From: Haloarchaeobius sp. FL176
GTDB taxonomy: Archaea > Halobacteriota > Halobacteria > Halobacteriales > Natrialbaceae
Reading direction: 5' to 3'
Length of the DNA stretch: 64,000 nucleotides
Assembly (NCBI RefSeq): GCF_024609245.1
Contig: NZ_JANJYH010000013.1
Span: 1-64,000, forward strand
The notes under the pieces are model-generated. The model saw only the letters and a program-made list of their open reading frames with translations, made no database searches and was not told the origin of the DNA. Within the stretch, counting starts at the first letter, position 1. Every line of letters starts with the position of its first letter. The position numbers were made by a program, and so were the translations under genes. This document shows, piece by piece, positions 41,987 to 50,683 of the stretch.

Positions 41987-43270
41987 TCAGGGCCAGAGCC
42001 CGCGTGCTCCGTGGGCCTTGCCGACCCGCTCCAGCGCGACCGCGTAGGTCGCATCGCGCCAGGTGAGGTCGCGCTCGTCGACCTGGTCGCGGACGGCGTC
42101 CCACGCCTTCAGCATCTCCGTGCGCAGCTCCTCGTTGACGCGGTCGAGCGACCACTGGCGCCGGTTGATGTCCTGCAGCCACTCGAAATACGAGACGGTG
42201 ACGCCACCCGCGTTCGCGAGGATGTCGGGCAGGACGGGGATGCCGCGCTCGTCGAAGACGGCGTCGGCGGCGGAGGTCGTCGGACCGTTCGCGCCCTCGA
42301 CGATCATGTCGGCCTGCACGTCGTCGGCGTTGTCCCCGGTGAGGACGTTCCCGACGGCTGCCGGGATGAGGAGGTCCACGTCGAGTTCGAGCAGCTCTTC
42401 GTTCGAGATGTTGTGCGGGGCGTCGTAGCCCGACACCATGCCGGGGCGCTCGTCGTGGTCCTCGACGTCGCGGGTGTCGAGCCCGGTCGGGTCGAAGATG
42501 GCACTGTCGACGTCGCTGACGGCGACGACGGTCGCGCCGAGATCGTCGAGATAGCGGGCGGCGTACGCGCCGACCGAGCCGAAGCCCTGCACGGCGACGG
42601 TCGTCTCGTCGATGTTCCGGCCGTAGTAGTCGATTGCCTGCTCGGCGATGATGCCGACCGAACGGCCGGGTGCGCCCTCGCGCCCGAAGGAGCCGCCGAT
42701 GACCGGCGGCTTGCCGGTGACGACGCCCGGGGTCGTCTCGCCCTCCTGCATCGAGTACGCGTCCATGAACCACGCCATCTCCTGCGGGCCGGTGCCCATG
42801 TCGGGAGCGGGGATGTCGCGCTTCGGGCCGATGACGTCGCGGAGTTCCTCCGCGAACCGGCGGGTGAGACGCTCCTTCTCCTCGCCGCTGAGGGTCTTGG
42901 GGTCGACGACGATGCCGCCCTTCGCCCCGCCGAACGGGAGGTCCATCACGGCGCACTTCCAGGTCATCCACATCGACAGCCCGATGCACTCCTGCTCGGA
43001 GACGCCGGGGTGGTAGCGCAGCCCACCCTTGAACGGGCCGCGCACGCTGTCGTGCTGGGCACGGTACCCCGTGTACACCTCGGTGGTGCCGTCGTCGCGT
43101 TTGAGCGGGATGGAGACCCGCTGGACGCGGTCGGGATGGTTCAGGCGCTCGATGACGCCCTCGTCGACGTCGACCAGTTCGGCCGCGCTGGCGAGCTGGC
43201 GTCGAGCGGTCTCGAGTGCGCTCTCCTCGTGCTGTTCCGTCTCGTCGTCCGTTGTTGTGGCTGTGGACAT
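41987..43270 (-). CDS. gdhB: Glutamate dehydrogenase (second paralogue)
   Basis: 427 residues. [74 protein letters not shown] and [20 protein letters not shown] mark a complete hexameric-type GDH. The frame stays open to 43453, but the upstream part lacks protein-like content and ATG 43270 gives the usual N-terminus ([13 protein letters not shown]). A TTTAAATT element near 43443-43450 would imply an untranslated leader of about 150 nt. Confidence 0.93.
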   Translation of the reverse strand: MSTATTTDDETEQHEESALETARRQLASAAELVDVDEGVIERLNHPDRVQRVSIPLKRDDGTTEVYTGYRAQHDSVRGPFKGGLRYHPGVSEQECIGLSMWMTWKCAVMDLPFGGAKGGIVVDPKTLSGEEKERLTRRFAEELRDVIGPKRDIPAPDMGTGPQEMAWFMDAYSMQEGETTPGVVTGKPPVIGGSFGREGAPGRSVGIIAEQAIDYYGRNIDETTVAVQGFGSVGAYAARYLDDLGATVVAVSDVDSAIFDPTGLDTRDVEDHDERPGMVSGYDAPHNISNEELLELDVDLLIPAAVGNVLTGDNADDVQADMIVEGANGPTTSAADAVFDERGIPVLPDILANAGGVTVSYFEWLQDINRRQWSLDRVNEELRTEMLKAWDAVRDQVDERDLTWRDATYAVALERVGKAHGARGLWP

Positions 43271-43532
43271 TACTGTGAGCTCCCGCCGATGCGTGCCCCC
43301 GGACACCGTCGGTTCCCGGTGGAAGTCGACGGCGACGTGGCTATGCGAGATGGTGACACGGCATCTGGCGAAGTTCGACCGGCAGTGAGAACTCCAACGC
43401 GGTGGGGCTGCCGGTGCATCTACGGGCTGTACCTCGCAGACGAATTTAAACAAAACGGTTTCGGTCGGGGCAGAAGTTACTCTAGGGCCGCGAGTGGACG
43501 AAACGCGCGAATCGGCCCGATGGTCAGTAAAT

Positions 43533-43540
43533 TTTTATAT
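43533..43540 (+). promoter_or_regulatory. TATA box of the DUF3592-like gene
   Basis: TTTTATAT at 43533-43540, 28 bp before ATG 43565; leaderless start expected. Confidence 0.5.
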
Positions 43541-43564
43541 CAAGGATGGGAAGTACCGGTCGGT

Positions 43565-44095
43565 ATGACAGGGGTTCAGTGGAGTGGGGCCGCGTTCGGG
43601 ATGGTGTTCCTCCTCGTCGGCCTCGCTGTCGCAGGTGGCATCACCTACACCGAGTATCAGGACAGACAGGTCGCAGAGAGCATGGAGACGGGGACGGCGA
43701 GCGTCACCTCGACCGGGATGGAGTCCGCCACGGAAACAGAGGATGGCGAGACCGAGGTCGAGTACTACCCGCGTATCGAGTACGAGTACACCGTCGACGG
43801 CCAGACGTATGAGGGATGGCGTGTCTACGCGGCGACAGACCTCGACAAGGAGCAGGGCGAACTCCGTGGCCGGGACTTCGACTCGGAGTCCGCCGCGCAG
43901 AACGTGCTCGACCGGTTCCCGAGTGGCTCGGAGGCGACCGTCTACTACGACCCGTCGGACCCCTCACAGGCGTTCCTCGTGCCGCCGGAGTTCGACCGCC
44001 TCACGGTGCTCGGTGGCGTCGCCTTCGGTGGGTTGTTCGCCCTGGTCGGGCTGTACACCGCAGTCCAGGGCCTGCGCGGGCAACTCGACGACTGA
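43565..44095 (+). CDS. DUF3592-like membrane protein
   Basis: 176 residues: TM helix (about 8-27), an extracytoplasmic beta domain (PRIEYEYTVDGQTYEGWRVY, then GSEATVYYDPSDPSQAFLVP, the DUF3592 signature YxPxxPxxa), and a second TM helix (about 148-168). Widespread, no known function. Thr/Glu-rich low complexity after the first helix is a haloarchaeal feature. Confidence 0.75.
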   Translation: MTGVQWSGAAFGMVFLLVGLAVAGGITYTEYQDRQVAESMETGTASVTSTGMESATETEDGETEVEYYPRIEYEYTVDGQTYEGWRVYAATDLDKEQGELRGRDFDSESAAQNVLDRFPSGSEATVYYDPSDPSQAFLVPPEFDRLTVLGGVAFGGLFALVGLYTAVQGLRGQLDD

Positions 44096-44168
44096 CTGTC
44101 GGCCCGTCCACCGTATTCAGAGGCCAGAAAGCGCACCGACTAAGGGCTGGCCGCGAGTCGCTCCGGGT

Positions 44169-44654
44169 ATGACCGGGCTCTACTACGAGGAGTTCGAGGT
44201 CGGGGAGACCATCGAGCACGAGCGGCGCCGTACCGTCTCCGAGAGCGACAACCAGCGGTTCTGCGACATGACGATGAACCAGCAGCCGCTCCACCTGGAC
44301 GAGTCCTTCGCCAGCGACACCCAGTTCGGCCAGCGCCTCGTCAACGGCATCTACACGCTGGCGCTCGCGGTCGGCGTCTCCATCCCCGAGACGACCGACG
44401 GGACCATCGTCGCGAACCTTTCCTACGACGAGGTCGAGCACCCAGCCCCGGTGTTCCACGGCGACACGCTCAGGGTCCAGTCCACGGTGACGGACAAACG
44501 CGAGACGAGCGACGGCGAGCGCGGCGTCGTCACGATGCACGTCGAGGCGTTCGTCGTCGACCTCGACGACGATGACGACCGTGGGGACGGCGAGGTACTG
44601 GTCTGTGAGTTCGACCGGACCGTCCTCTCGCTGAAGCGCGAGCACGACGACTGA
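44169..44654 (+). CDS. MaoC-like hydratase/dehydratase
   Basis: 161 residues with one hot-dog domain. The hydratase-2 signature is seen at DMTMNQQPLHLDESFASDTQ (the Asp/His pair is here N-Q-x-x-x-H), then GQRLVNGIYTLALAVGVSIP and APVFHGDTLRVQSTVTDKRE. These hydrate enoyl-CoA-type substrates such as mesaconyl-CoA or crotonyl-CoA. With a CitE-like lyase 4.5 kb away a shared C4/C5-CoA pathway is conceivable. The Asp-rich DDDDDRGDGE loop near the C-terminus is unusual. Confidence 0.82.
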   Translation: MTGLYYEEFEVGETIEHERRRTVSESDNQRFCDMTMNQQPLHLDESFASDTQFGQRLVNGIYTLALAVGVSIPETTDGTIVANLSYDEVEHPAPVFHGDTLRVQSTVTDKRETSDGERGVVTMHVEAFVVDLDDDDDRGDGEVLVCEFDRTVLSLKREHDD

Positions 44655-44682
44655 CGACCGGTCGGCGGTTCGGGCCGGAACG

Positions 44683-45651
44683 CTACAGCCAGCCCTCCCC
44701 TCGGAAGTAGAGTACCATCACGCCCGCGATGCCGGCCATGCCGAGCATGACGGTGTAGTAGGCGTGCGGCCACGACAGCTCCGGCATCGTCTCGAAGTTC
44801 ATGCCGTAGACCCCGGCGACGAACGTCAGCGGCAGAACGATGGTCGCGACGACCGTCAGCGTCTTCATCACTTCGTTGGTCGACATCGACAGCGAGTTCA
44901 GGTAGATGTCCCGTGCGCCGGTGACGAGGTCGCGGTACGTCTCGTTCAGCTCCACCAGCTGGACGACGTGGTCGTACACGTCGCGGTAGTACTTCTCGGT
45001 CGTCTCGTCGACGAAGTCTAGGTCCCCACGGGCGAGCACGCCGACCGCGTCGCGGGTCGGCCACAGCACCCGTCGCACCGAGAGCAGGTCCCGCCGGAGC
45101 TCGTTGATGTCCTCCAGCAGGTCGAGCCCGGTCGCCCCGACGACCTCCTCCTCGACGGCCTCGATGTCGCTCTCGATCTCGTCGAGCACGTCGAAGTAGC
45201 TGTCGACGATAGCGTCGACGATGCGGTACGCGGTGAAGTCCGGGCCGCGGGCGAGCAGTCGCTTCTCCGCCCGGGTGACCGCGTCCCAGACCAGCCCGAC
45301 GGCCGGGATGGTTTGCGTCGACAGGGTGACGAGCCAGTCGGGGCCGACGAAGATGCCGACGGTCCGGGTCCTGATCTCCTCCGCGAAGCTGGTCTCGCCC
45401 TCGCGGAGCGCCGCGGTCTTCAGCAGGACGAACAGGTGGTCGTCGAACTGCTCGACCTTCGGGCGCACGTCGTTGCGCACGTCCTCAAGTTCGAGGGGGT
45501 GGATTCCGAACGTCTCTCCGATGGCCTCCAGTTCTTCGGTCGTGCCGTCCGAGACGCGGGTCCAGGTCGTCCCGTCTGCGGCCTTCGCCGCCGCGAGGTC
45601 GTCGTGCTCGTCGATGCCATCCGACTGGAACACGTGGGTCTGGACGGTCAC
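44683..45651 (-). CDS. corA: CorA-type magnesium/cobalt transporter
   Basis: 322 residues. A large N-terminal cytoplasmic domain with acidic helices (IESDIEAVEEEVVGATGLDL) is followed by two C-terminal TM helices, with the pore signature VYGMNFETMPE (GMN) between them. Forms a pentameric Mg2+ channel. The last residues after helix 2 (FRGEGWL) lack the usual basic KKRRWL. Its start overlaps the stop of the 53-residue gene upstream (ATGA), so both are in one transcript. Confidence 0.92.
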   Translation of the reverse strand: MTVQTHVFQSDGIDEHDDLAAAKAADGTTWTRVSDGTTEELEAIGETFGIHPLELEDVRNDVRPKVEQFDDHLFVLLKTAALREGETSFAEEIRTRTVGIFVGPDWLVTLSTQTIPAVGLVWDAVTRAEKRLLARGPDFTAYRIVDAIVDSYFDVLDEIESDIEAVEEEVVGATGLDLLEDINELRRDLLSVRRVLWPTRDAVGVLARGDLDFVDETTEKYYRDVYDHVVQLVELNETYRDLVTGARDIYLNSLSMSTNEVMKTLTVVATIVLPLTFVAGVYGMNFETMPELSWPHAYYTVMLGMAGIAGVMVLYFRGEGWL

Positions 45652-45809
45652 GGCGCGTCACCCCCGAGCCCGACGGCCGCGACGGTGATGCCGACCATGA
45701 TACCGATCAGGGAGAGCTCCCTGCCCGGGTAGGGGGACGCGACCGCGATGGCGTAGCCGCCCAGGCCGGCGAGCGTCATCGTGGCCCCGACCACGAACGT
45801 TCGCTTCAT
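45648..45809 (-). CDS. 53-residue membrane protein coupled to corA
   Basis: MKRTFVVGATMTLAGLGGYA, then SLIGIMVGITVAAVGLGGDA: two short hydrophobic helices. The 4-nt stop/start overlap with corA suggests translational coupling and perhaps an accessory role in Mg2+ transport, but there is no family evidence for that. Confidence 0.6.
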   Translation of the reverse strand: MKRTFVVGATMTLAGLGGYAIAVASPYPGRELSLIGIMVGITVAAVGLGGDAP

Positions 45810-45890
45810 GGTACTTCCTCTGCGGGCGATGGGAAAAGAGTTGGCGCGAAAACCGGGAGAGCGAAGGGCCTCCTCTTCCAAGCCCCGGTA

Positions 45891-46319
45891 ATGAACGCGC
45901 TCGAACGGCTCTCCCCCGCCGACGGGACGACGGTCGGCGACCGGCTGCGAGTCGCGGCCGCCGACGGCGTGGTCCTCGTCGCGCTCATCGTCGCGGGCGA
46001 GCTCCGGCATCAGGTCAACCCGGTGGAACAGCCACTCGCGGTCGTCGAAACGGCGGTCCCGTTCCTGGTCGGCTGGGCGGTCGTCGGCACGCTCGTCGGC
46101 GCGTACGGCGAGCGCGCGCTCGCTGACAGACTGTGGTCGGCCCGCATCGCCGTCGGCGGCTGGCTCGGCGCGGTCGCCATCGGCGCGATCCTCCGTGGCT
46201 CACCGTACTTCGCCGGCGCTATCCCGTGGACGTTCCTCGCGGTGATGGCCGGGTTCGGAACGGTCGCACTCGTACTGGTGCGGGTCGCGGCGGTGACGCT
46301 GCTCGCCTCGACGCGGTAG
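45891..46319 (+). CDS. DUF3054 family membrane protein
   Basis: 142 residues with four TM helices: VVLVALIVAGELRHQVNP, FLVGWAVVGTLVGAYG, a Trp/Gly-rich third helix, and WTFLAVMAGFGTVALVLVRV. The G-x-L-x-H and FLxGW motifs match DUF3054, a conserved membrane family of unknown role in actinobacteria and haloarchaea. Divergent from the small corA-linked gene. Confidence 0.78.
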   Translation: MNALERLSPADGTTVGDRLRVAAADGVVLVALIVAGELRHQVNPVEQPLAVVETAVPFLVGWAVVGTLVGAYGERALADRLWSARIAVGGWLGAVAIGAILRGSPYFAGAIPWTFLAVMAGFGTVALVLVRVAAVTLLASTR

Positions 46320-46342
46320 CACCGGTCGGTTCTTCGCCGACC

Positions 46343-47569
46343 TCACCGACGACCCAGGACGAGGCTCGCGGCCGCACCAAGCATCCCGATCCCCGCGAGC
46401 ACCAGGAACAGCGTGTCCACGTCCGCGTAGGTCAGGATTCCGCCCGCGAGGGTGCCCCCGAGCGCGCCGACGCCGAACACGCCGAGGTAGGTGTAGCCGT
46501 ACGAGAGTCCACGGGTGCCGGCTGGCGTGTGCTCCGCGACGGCGGCCTGATACAGGGGCTGGACGACGAACACGGCGACGCCGAGGACGGCACAGAGCGC
46601 GAGCACCGGTAGCAGCCCGAGTTCCGAGACGGGGACGAACACCAGCGCGAGCAGGCCGAGCAGCGCGAACGCAAAGGGGAGCGCGCGGCTCGGCGCCATG
46701 CGGTCGGTCAGACGCCCACCGACGTACTGGCCGACGACGCCGATCATCAACAGCCCGCTGTAGACGTACCGACCGGGCTCGAGCGTCTCGCCGCCGAAGT
46801 CGACCGGCTGGAGGGACGGGAAGCCACCGAGGATGTCGGGGAGGAAGGTGAGGGCGCCCCGGTAGTAGAGTCCAGAGCAGACGACGATGCCGAAGATGAC
46901 GAGGAAGCCACCGGCGAACAGACGCTTCGACCCGGCGACGAACTCCGGCCACGAGCTGACCGCGTCGGCCTTCGACCCCCCTTTCTCCTCGCCGCCATCT
47001 GCGACGGCGGCGCGTTCGTCGACGTCGAACTGGAACGCCAGCGCGGCCCCGAGCAGAGCAGGGAGCGTGAGCACGAGCGCGACGCCGCGCCAGTCGAGCA
47101 CGAGCAGGAGCAGTGTCGCGGCGAGCGGGCCGAGCGCGATACCGACGTTGCCGGCCATCCCGTGGTAGGCGAACGCCGAGCCGCGGGCCTCGACGCCGCG
47201 ACTGATGAGCGAGAGGCCGGATGGGTGGTAGACGCTCGCCGCGACACCCCACAGACAGAGTGCGACGGCGACGACCCACACCGACGAGGCGACCGAGAGC
47301 AGCGCGAACGATCCCGCCATGCCGAGGAGACAGCCGACGATGAGCCGCTTCGACCCGACGGTGTCGGCGAGCACCCCACCGGGGAGTGCGCCGAGCCCGA
47401 ACAGTCCGTAGCCCACCGTCGTGACCACGCCGAGTGTCGCCGCATCCACCGAGAACGCCGGGCCGGCGAGCCAGACGCTCACGAAGATGGGGATGGACAG
47501 CTCGTAGGTGTGGACCATGGCATGCCCGAGGGTGACGAGCGCGACGATCGCCCGGTCGTTCCGATTCAC
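46343..47569 (-). CDS. Major facilitator superfamily transporter
   Basis: 408 residues, 12 TM helices. The A-motif-like loop between helices 2 and 3 is GALPGGVLADTVGSKRLIVG; its half-repeat counterpart is YVGGRLTDRMAPSRALPFA. The central loop is Asp/Lys-rich (DVDERAAVADGGEEKGGSKA). Resembles drug or sugar-type MFS exporters (fosmidomycin-resistance-like), no substrate evident. Confidence 0.85.
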   Translation of the reverse strand: MNRNDRAIVALVTLGHAMVHTYELSIPIFVSVWLAGPAFSVDAATLGVVTTVGYGLFGLGALPGGVLADTVGSKRLIVGCLLGMAGSFALLSVASSVWVVAVALCLWGVAASVYHPSGLSLISRGVEARGSAFAYHGMAGNVGIALGPLAATLLLLVLDWRGVALVLTLPALLGAALAFQFDVDERAAVADGGEEKGGSKADAVSSWPEFVAGSKRLFAGGFLVIFGIVVCSGLYYRGALTFLPDILGGFPSLQPVDFGGETLEPGRYVYSGLLMIGVVGQYVGGRLTDRMAPSRALPFAFALLGLLALVFVPVSELGLLPVLALCAVLGVAVFVVQPLYQAAVAEHTPAGTRGLSYGYTYLGVFGVGALGGTLAGGILTYADVDTLFLVLAGIGMLGAAASLVLGRR

Positions 47570-47651
47570 ACCTACACCCTGGGCAGGTCACCCGTTCAAC
47601 GCTCCGGTTCCGGCAGCGAGAGAGTGACAGACGGTAACAGTCCTCGAACAC

Positions 47652-47657
47652 TTTTTT
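47652..47657. terminator. T6 tract flanked by CAC/GTG
   Basis: A CACTTTTTTGTG element in the 273-bp gap upstream of the MFS gene and the 80-residue gene. It is near-symmetric, so it could act as an oligo-T stop or as part of a promoter. No gene clearly ends here. Confidence 0.25.
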
Positions 47658-47727
47658 GTGTGAAACCCCGACGAGAGGTGAGCGATACGAGAAACGCAGT
47701 ACTGGAGTACGATTACTCGTGAATAAT

Positions 47728-47748
47728 ATTCTCGTAACTTATGAGAAT
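47728..47748. promoter_or_regulatory. 21-bp near-perfect inverted repeat, candidate operator
   Basis: ATTCTCGTAAC plus TTATGAGAAT: the arms pair at nine of ten positions around a central C. It lies in an AT-rich stretch about 60 bp upstream of a TATA element (GTTATTTATG, 47806-47815) that serves the gene starting at 47843. Length and symmetry fit binding of a homodimeric HTH protein. Confidence 0.5.
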
Positions 47749-47842
47749 GCAACTCAGCAAATACTGGTTCCCAACTGATGAACTATCCGGGAGATATTTC
47801 CCAAAGTTATTTATGTGGGCCACGCATAGTTGTTGGTACATT

Positions 47843-48085
47843 ATGACTGGGTACTACGACATCGTTCTGGGCCTGATTCCCGTCTCGTTCATCGGAGGAA
47901 CTGCCGCACTGACCACGCTCGCGGACCTGGCCCTGAGCACGGCCATCCCGGTCGCCGCAGTGCTGGCGGTGCTGCTCATCGGCCACGCGATGTTCGTCAA
48001 CGCGCCGGTCGATGTCGTCGCCGAGGAGTCCAAGCACGCACAGCCCTCGACGACCAGCACGGCCGCGCCACCCCAGTCGGACTGA
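47843..48085 (+). CDS. 80-residue membrane protein
   Basis: MTGYYDIVLGLIPVSFIGGT begins a protein with two TM helices (about 6-24 and 30-52, with IPVAAVLAVLLIGHAMFVNA) and a Ser/Thr/Pro tail. The longer upstream frame crosses the TATA box and inverted repeat, so ATG 47843 is preferred. Function unknown. The pattern resembles small haloarchaeal proteins of unknown-function families. Confidence 0.65.
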   Translation: MTGYYDIVLGLIPVSFIGGTAALTTLADLALSTAIPVAAVLAVLLIGHAMFVNAPVDVVAEESKHAQPSTTSTAAPPQSD

Positions 48086-48138
48086 TAACCACGGTACCCA
48101 GCACCGCTCTTTTGACGCTGGCTTTCGATTTGTCGAAC

Positions 48139-49137
48139 ATGACGACCGCCCGATTCTTGACGAGTAGCGATCTCGCCGACCTCGCTTCGCCCCCCGAGTA
48201 CGTCGATGCCGTCCGTGAGGGCTACCGACAGCGTGGCGAGGGTGCGTCCGCCAAGCCGCGCTCGACGCTCCGCAACGGCGACCCGCCGGGCATGCTGTTC
48301 AGCTACGCCGCCATCCTGCCCGACACGGGTGCGATGGGCGGCTACATGTACTCCGCCGGCTTCGGGGAGGTCGACGCCTGGTTCGTGACACCGCTGTTCG
48401 ACGCCGAGAGCGGCGAGCCTCTGGCGCTCGTCGACGGCGCGCACATGAACCCGTTCAAGACCGGTGCCGCGGGCGCGGTCGCCGTCGACGAGCTCGCACG
48501 CGACGACGCGACGAACCTCGCTGTCATCGGCTCCGGCGCGCAGGCCCGCGGCCAGCTCAAGACGACGATGACCGTCCGCGACTTCGAGACGGTGAACGTC
48601 TACTCCCCGACGAAGGAGAACCGCGAGTCGTTCGCTGCCGAGATGAACCGCCGGTACGACGACGCCGCGGTCGGTGCCGTGGCGTCCTCGGCGGCGGCCG
48701 TCGAGAACGCCGACGTGGTCATCACCGCGACGACCGCCCCCGACCCGGTGTTCGACGGCGACCGCCTCGAACCCGGCACCCACGTCACTGCGATGGGTCA
48801 GTATCACCCGAAGAAGCGCGAACTCGACCACACGACCATCGAGCGGGCGACGTACGTCCCCGACCTGCGCGACCGGGTCAGTCAGGACGCCGGCTCGTTC
48901 ATCTCGGCGATGGAAGCCGGCGTCGTCGACGAGGACGATATCCACGCAGAGCTCGGCGAGATCGTCGCCGGCGAAGCCGAGGGCCGGACGAGCGACGACG
49001 AGATCACGGTGTTCGACTCCGGCGGCACCGGCATCGAGACGACCGCCGGCGCCTACCTGCTGTACCAGAAGGCGATGGAGCGGGACCTCGGGACGGAGAT
49101 CGAGTTCGCGCCCGCGAGCGAGGCGTTGCAGGGCTGA
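48139..49137 (+). CDS. Ornithine cyclodeaminase/mu-crystallin family protein
   Basis: 332 residues. GGYMYSAGFGEVDAWFVTPL, ALVDGAHMNPFKTGAAGAVA (substrate site), and the NAD-binding LAVIGSGAQARGQLKTTMTV are family signatures; the C-terminal half is the Rossmann domain. Members make proline from ornithine, or act as alanine, ketimine or lysine dehydrogenases. Archaeal homologues include alanine dehydrogenase, so either amino-acid role is possible. Confidence 0.85.
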   Translation: MTTARFLTSSDLADLASPPEYVDAVREGYRQRGEGASAKPRSTLRNGDPPGMLFSYAAILPDTGAMGGYMYSAGFGEVDAWFVTPLFDAESGEPLALVDGAHMNPFKTGAAGAVAVDELARDDATNLAVIGSGAQARGQLKTTMTVRDFETVNVYSPTKENRESFAAEMNRRYDDAAVGAVASSAAAVENADVVITATTAPDPVFDGDRLEPGTHVTAMGQYHPKKRELDHTTIERATYVPDLRDRVSQDAGSFISAMEAGVVDEDDIHAELGEIVAGEAEGRTSDDEITVFDSGGTGIETTAGAYLLYQKAMERDLGTEIEFAPASEALQG

Positions 49138-49162
49138 GACCGGTGCCTATCGGGAGGATGGG

Positions 49163-49930
49163 CTACTCCTCCGGCGCGTACGTCTCGCCGGGGACGAACA
49201 CCGGGAGGTCGGTGTCGCGTGCCTCGCGCGTGAGCGCGTCGAACCAGTTGCGGACCCTGTCGTGGAGGTCCGCTTTCCGTCGGAACTCGTCGTAGCGCAC
49301 GTCGAAGCCGTACGGGAGTTCGTCGACGGTCGCGCTGCCGAACTCGGCGTCCTGGTAGATGGCGACCCGCTGGCCGGGCTTGTGTGTCGTCGCCGGGTTC
49401 CCGCGTCGGAGGTGGAACTCGCCGAGGATGCCGCCGGTCTCGGTGCCGACGCCGGTCGTCAGACCGCCCTGGGTGAACAGGAACAGCACCGCGTCGCTGT
49501 GGGCGGCGAACGCGATGGACTGGTCGAGCGGTGCCATCCCCTGTACCTCGGGCTCGTCGTCGCCGCGGCGCTCGTTCAGCTCCCGCGCCTGCCGGTACGT
49601 CGGGATATCGATGTCACTCGCGACGAACGCCCGGCAACTGTGGCGGTCGCGGAGCTCGGCACAGAAGTCACGGAGCGCCTGCTCCATGTCACCGCGACCG
49701 CTGTCGGTGACGTGGCGCTCCGCGTCGAACAGCGGGTCCGCCTGGAACGGGGTCGAGAGCCTGTCGCCGTCGTCGTAGGCATACGCCGCGCTGAAGGCGG
49801 TGTACGGCCCCATCACGTAGACAGTAAAATCGTTCTGGCGGCTGAACCGCGGCGGCTCGGGGGCCTGCTCGGCCAGGATATCGGCGATGGGCCGGCCGTC
49901 GTACCGGAAGGTCGTCTGCCCGTCGAACAT
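49163..49930 (-). CDS. Unrecognised protein with a nucleoside-deoxyribosyltransferase-like fold
   Basis: 255 residues, soluble. The N-terminal strand FTVYVMGPYTAFSAAY and the later SDAVLFLFTQGGLTTGVGTE with TGGILGEFHLRRG recall nucleoside 2-deoxyribosyltransferases and related TIR-like folds (strand-GPY at the start, D-x-V...GT-x-x-E later). I recall haloarchaeal homologues listed as DUF7509. No activity can be claimed; catalytic Glu candidates are in GVGTETGG. Confidence 0.6.
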   Translation of the reverse strand: MFDGQTTFRYDGRPIADILAEQAPEPPRFSRQNDFTVYVMGPYTAFSAAYAYDDGDRLSTPFQADPLFDAERHVTDSGRGDMEQALRDFCAELRDRHSCRAFVASDIDIPTYRQARELNERRGDDEPEVQGMAPLDQSIAFAAHSDAVLFLFTQGGLTTGVGTETGGILGEFHLRRGNPATTHKPGQRVAIYQDAEFGSATVDELPYGFDVRYDEFRRKADLHDRVRNWFDALTREARDTDLPVFVPGETYAPEE

Positions 49931-50065
49931 CTGTTGGTTCGACGTTCTCGGGACGGGGAAATAAGACGCGGGGGAACGCTCGTAAAGAAGTCAGGAGAAA
50001 AGAAAGAAAAAAGTCTTTCTAATCGGTAGATACTTGTCCGGGCGCATCGTAGTACCGACCGTACC

Positions 50066-50458
50066 ATGGCCGCCGAAACCGGAGACAGGGCGACGCCGCC
50101 GGACGAACGGGACCTCGAGAGCTACGTCGACGACCGGCTGTTCGACGACAGCGTAGGCACGCTCGCGGACCACGCCGCCCGCAAGGCCGCACTGGGCGAC
50201 CCCCGACGCTACGCCATCGTGTTCCTGCTGTACGAGCGCGAGGAGGTCCCCCGGAGCGGGCTCGCTGCGGCGATCGACGACTCCACGTTCGACCTCACCC
50301 ACCACCTCGGACAGCTGGTCGACGCCGGCCTCGTCGCCCGCACCGGTGCTCCCGAGGGCGCGGACGGGCGACGGACGTTCTACGAGATCACCCACCTCGG
50401 CCGGCAGGAGATCGAGGCCGACTACCGGAACGTCACCGGCCACGACCCCGGCGAGTAG
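50066..50458 (+). CDS. ArsR-type winged-helix regulator
   Basis: 130 residues. The winged helix is at about 35-115: KAALGDPRRYAIVFLLYERE, LTHHLGQLVDAGLVARTGAP, GRRTFYEITHLGRQEIEADY. An acidic N-terminal arm precedes it. No metal-binding Cys. A stretch of A-rich sequence (about 49986-50015) lies upstream, between it and the divergent gene at 49930, and may be the shared promoter. Confidence 0.8.
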   Translation: MAAETGDRATPPDERDLESYVDDRLFDDSVGTLADHAARKAALGDPRRYAIVFLLYEREEVPRSGLAAAIDDSTFDLTHHLGQLVDAGLVARTGAPEGADGRRTFYEITHLGRQEIEADYRNVTGHDPGE

Positions 50459-50498
50459 CCGACACGCTCCCTGCATCTTCGGCGGTCGTCTCCCACGC

Positions 50499-50620
50499 TC
50501 AGACAGCGTCCGTGAGCCCGCCGTCCACACGGAGGTTCTGGCCGGTCACGTAGCTCGCGTCGTCCGAGGCGAGGTACGCGACGGCGTCGGCGGTCCCCTC
50601 AGCAACGTCCGTCGCCGCGC
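50499..50620 (-). pseudogene. C-terminal fragment of a short-chain dehydrogenase
   Basis: About 40 residues in frame to the stop at 50499: VAEGTADAVAYLASDDASYV, then TGQNLRVDGGLTDAV, the classic SDR C-terminus (YVTGQ-x-L-x-VDGG). No Rossmann motif or catalytic YxxxK precedes it, so it is a remnant of a deleted gene, adjoining the presenilin-like gene. Confidence 0.7.
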
Positions 50621-50683
50621 CGGATTTCGGGAAGACGACCGAGATGTCGAAAACCGGTTCGGACTGCGGCAGTCCGGGCCGGC

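Noticed and set aside
42011..43564. Long plus-strand frame opposite the second glutamate dehydrogenase, joining the DUF3592-like gene
   Set aside because: Only the part from ATG 43565 is supported; the rest is antisense shadow, and a TATA box lies at 43533.
37507..44654. A complete methylaspartate cycle cluster
   Set aside because: Glutamate mutase, methylaspartate ammonia-lyase and CoA-transferase genes are not in the window.
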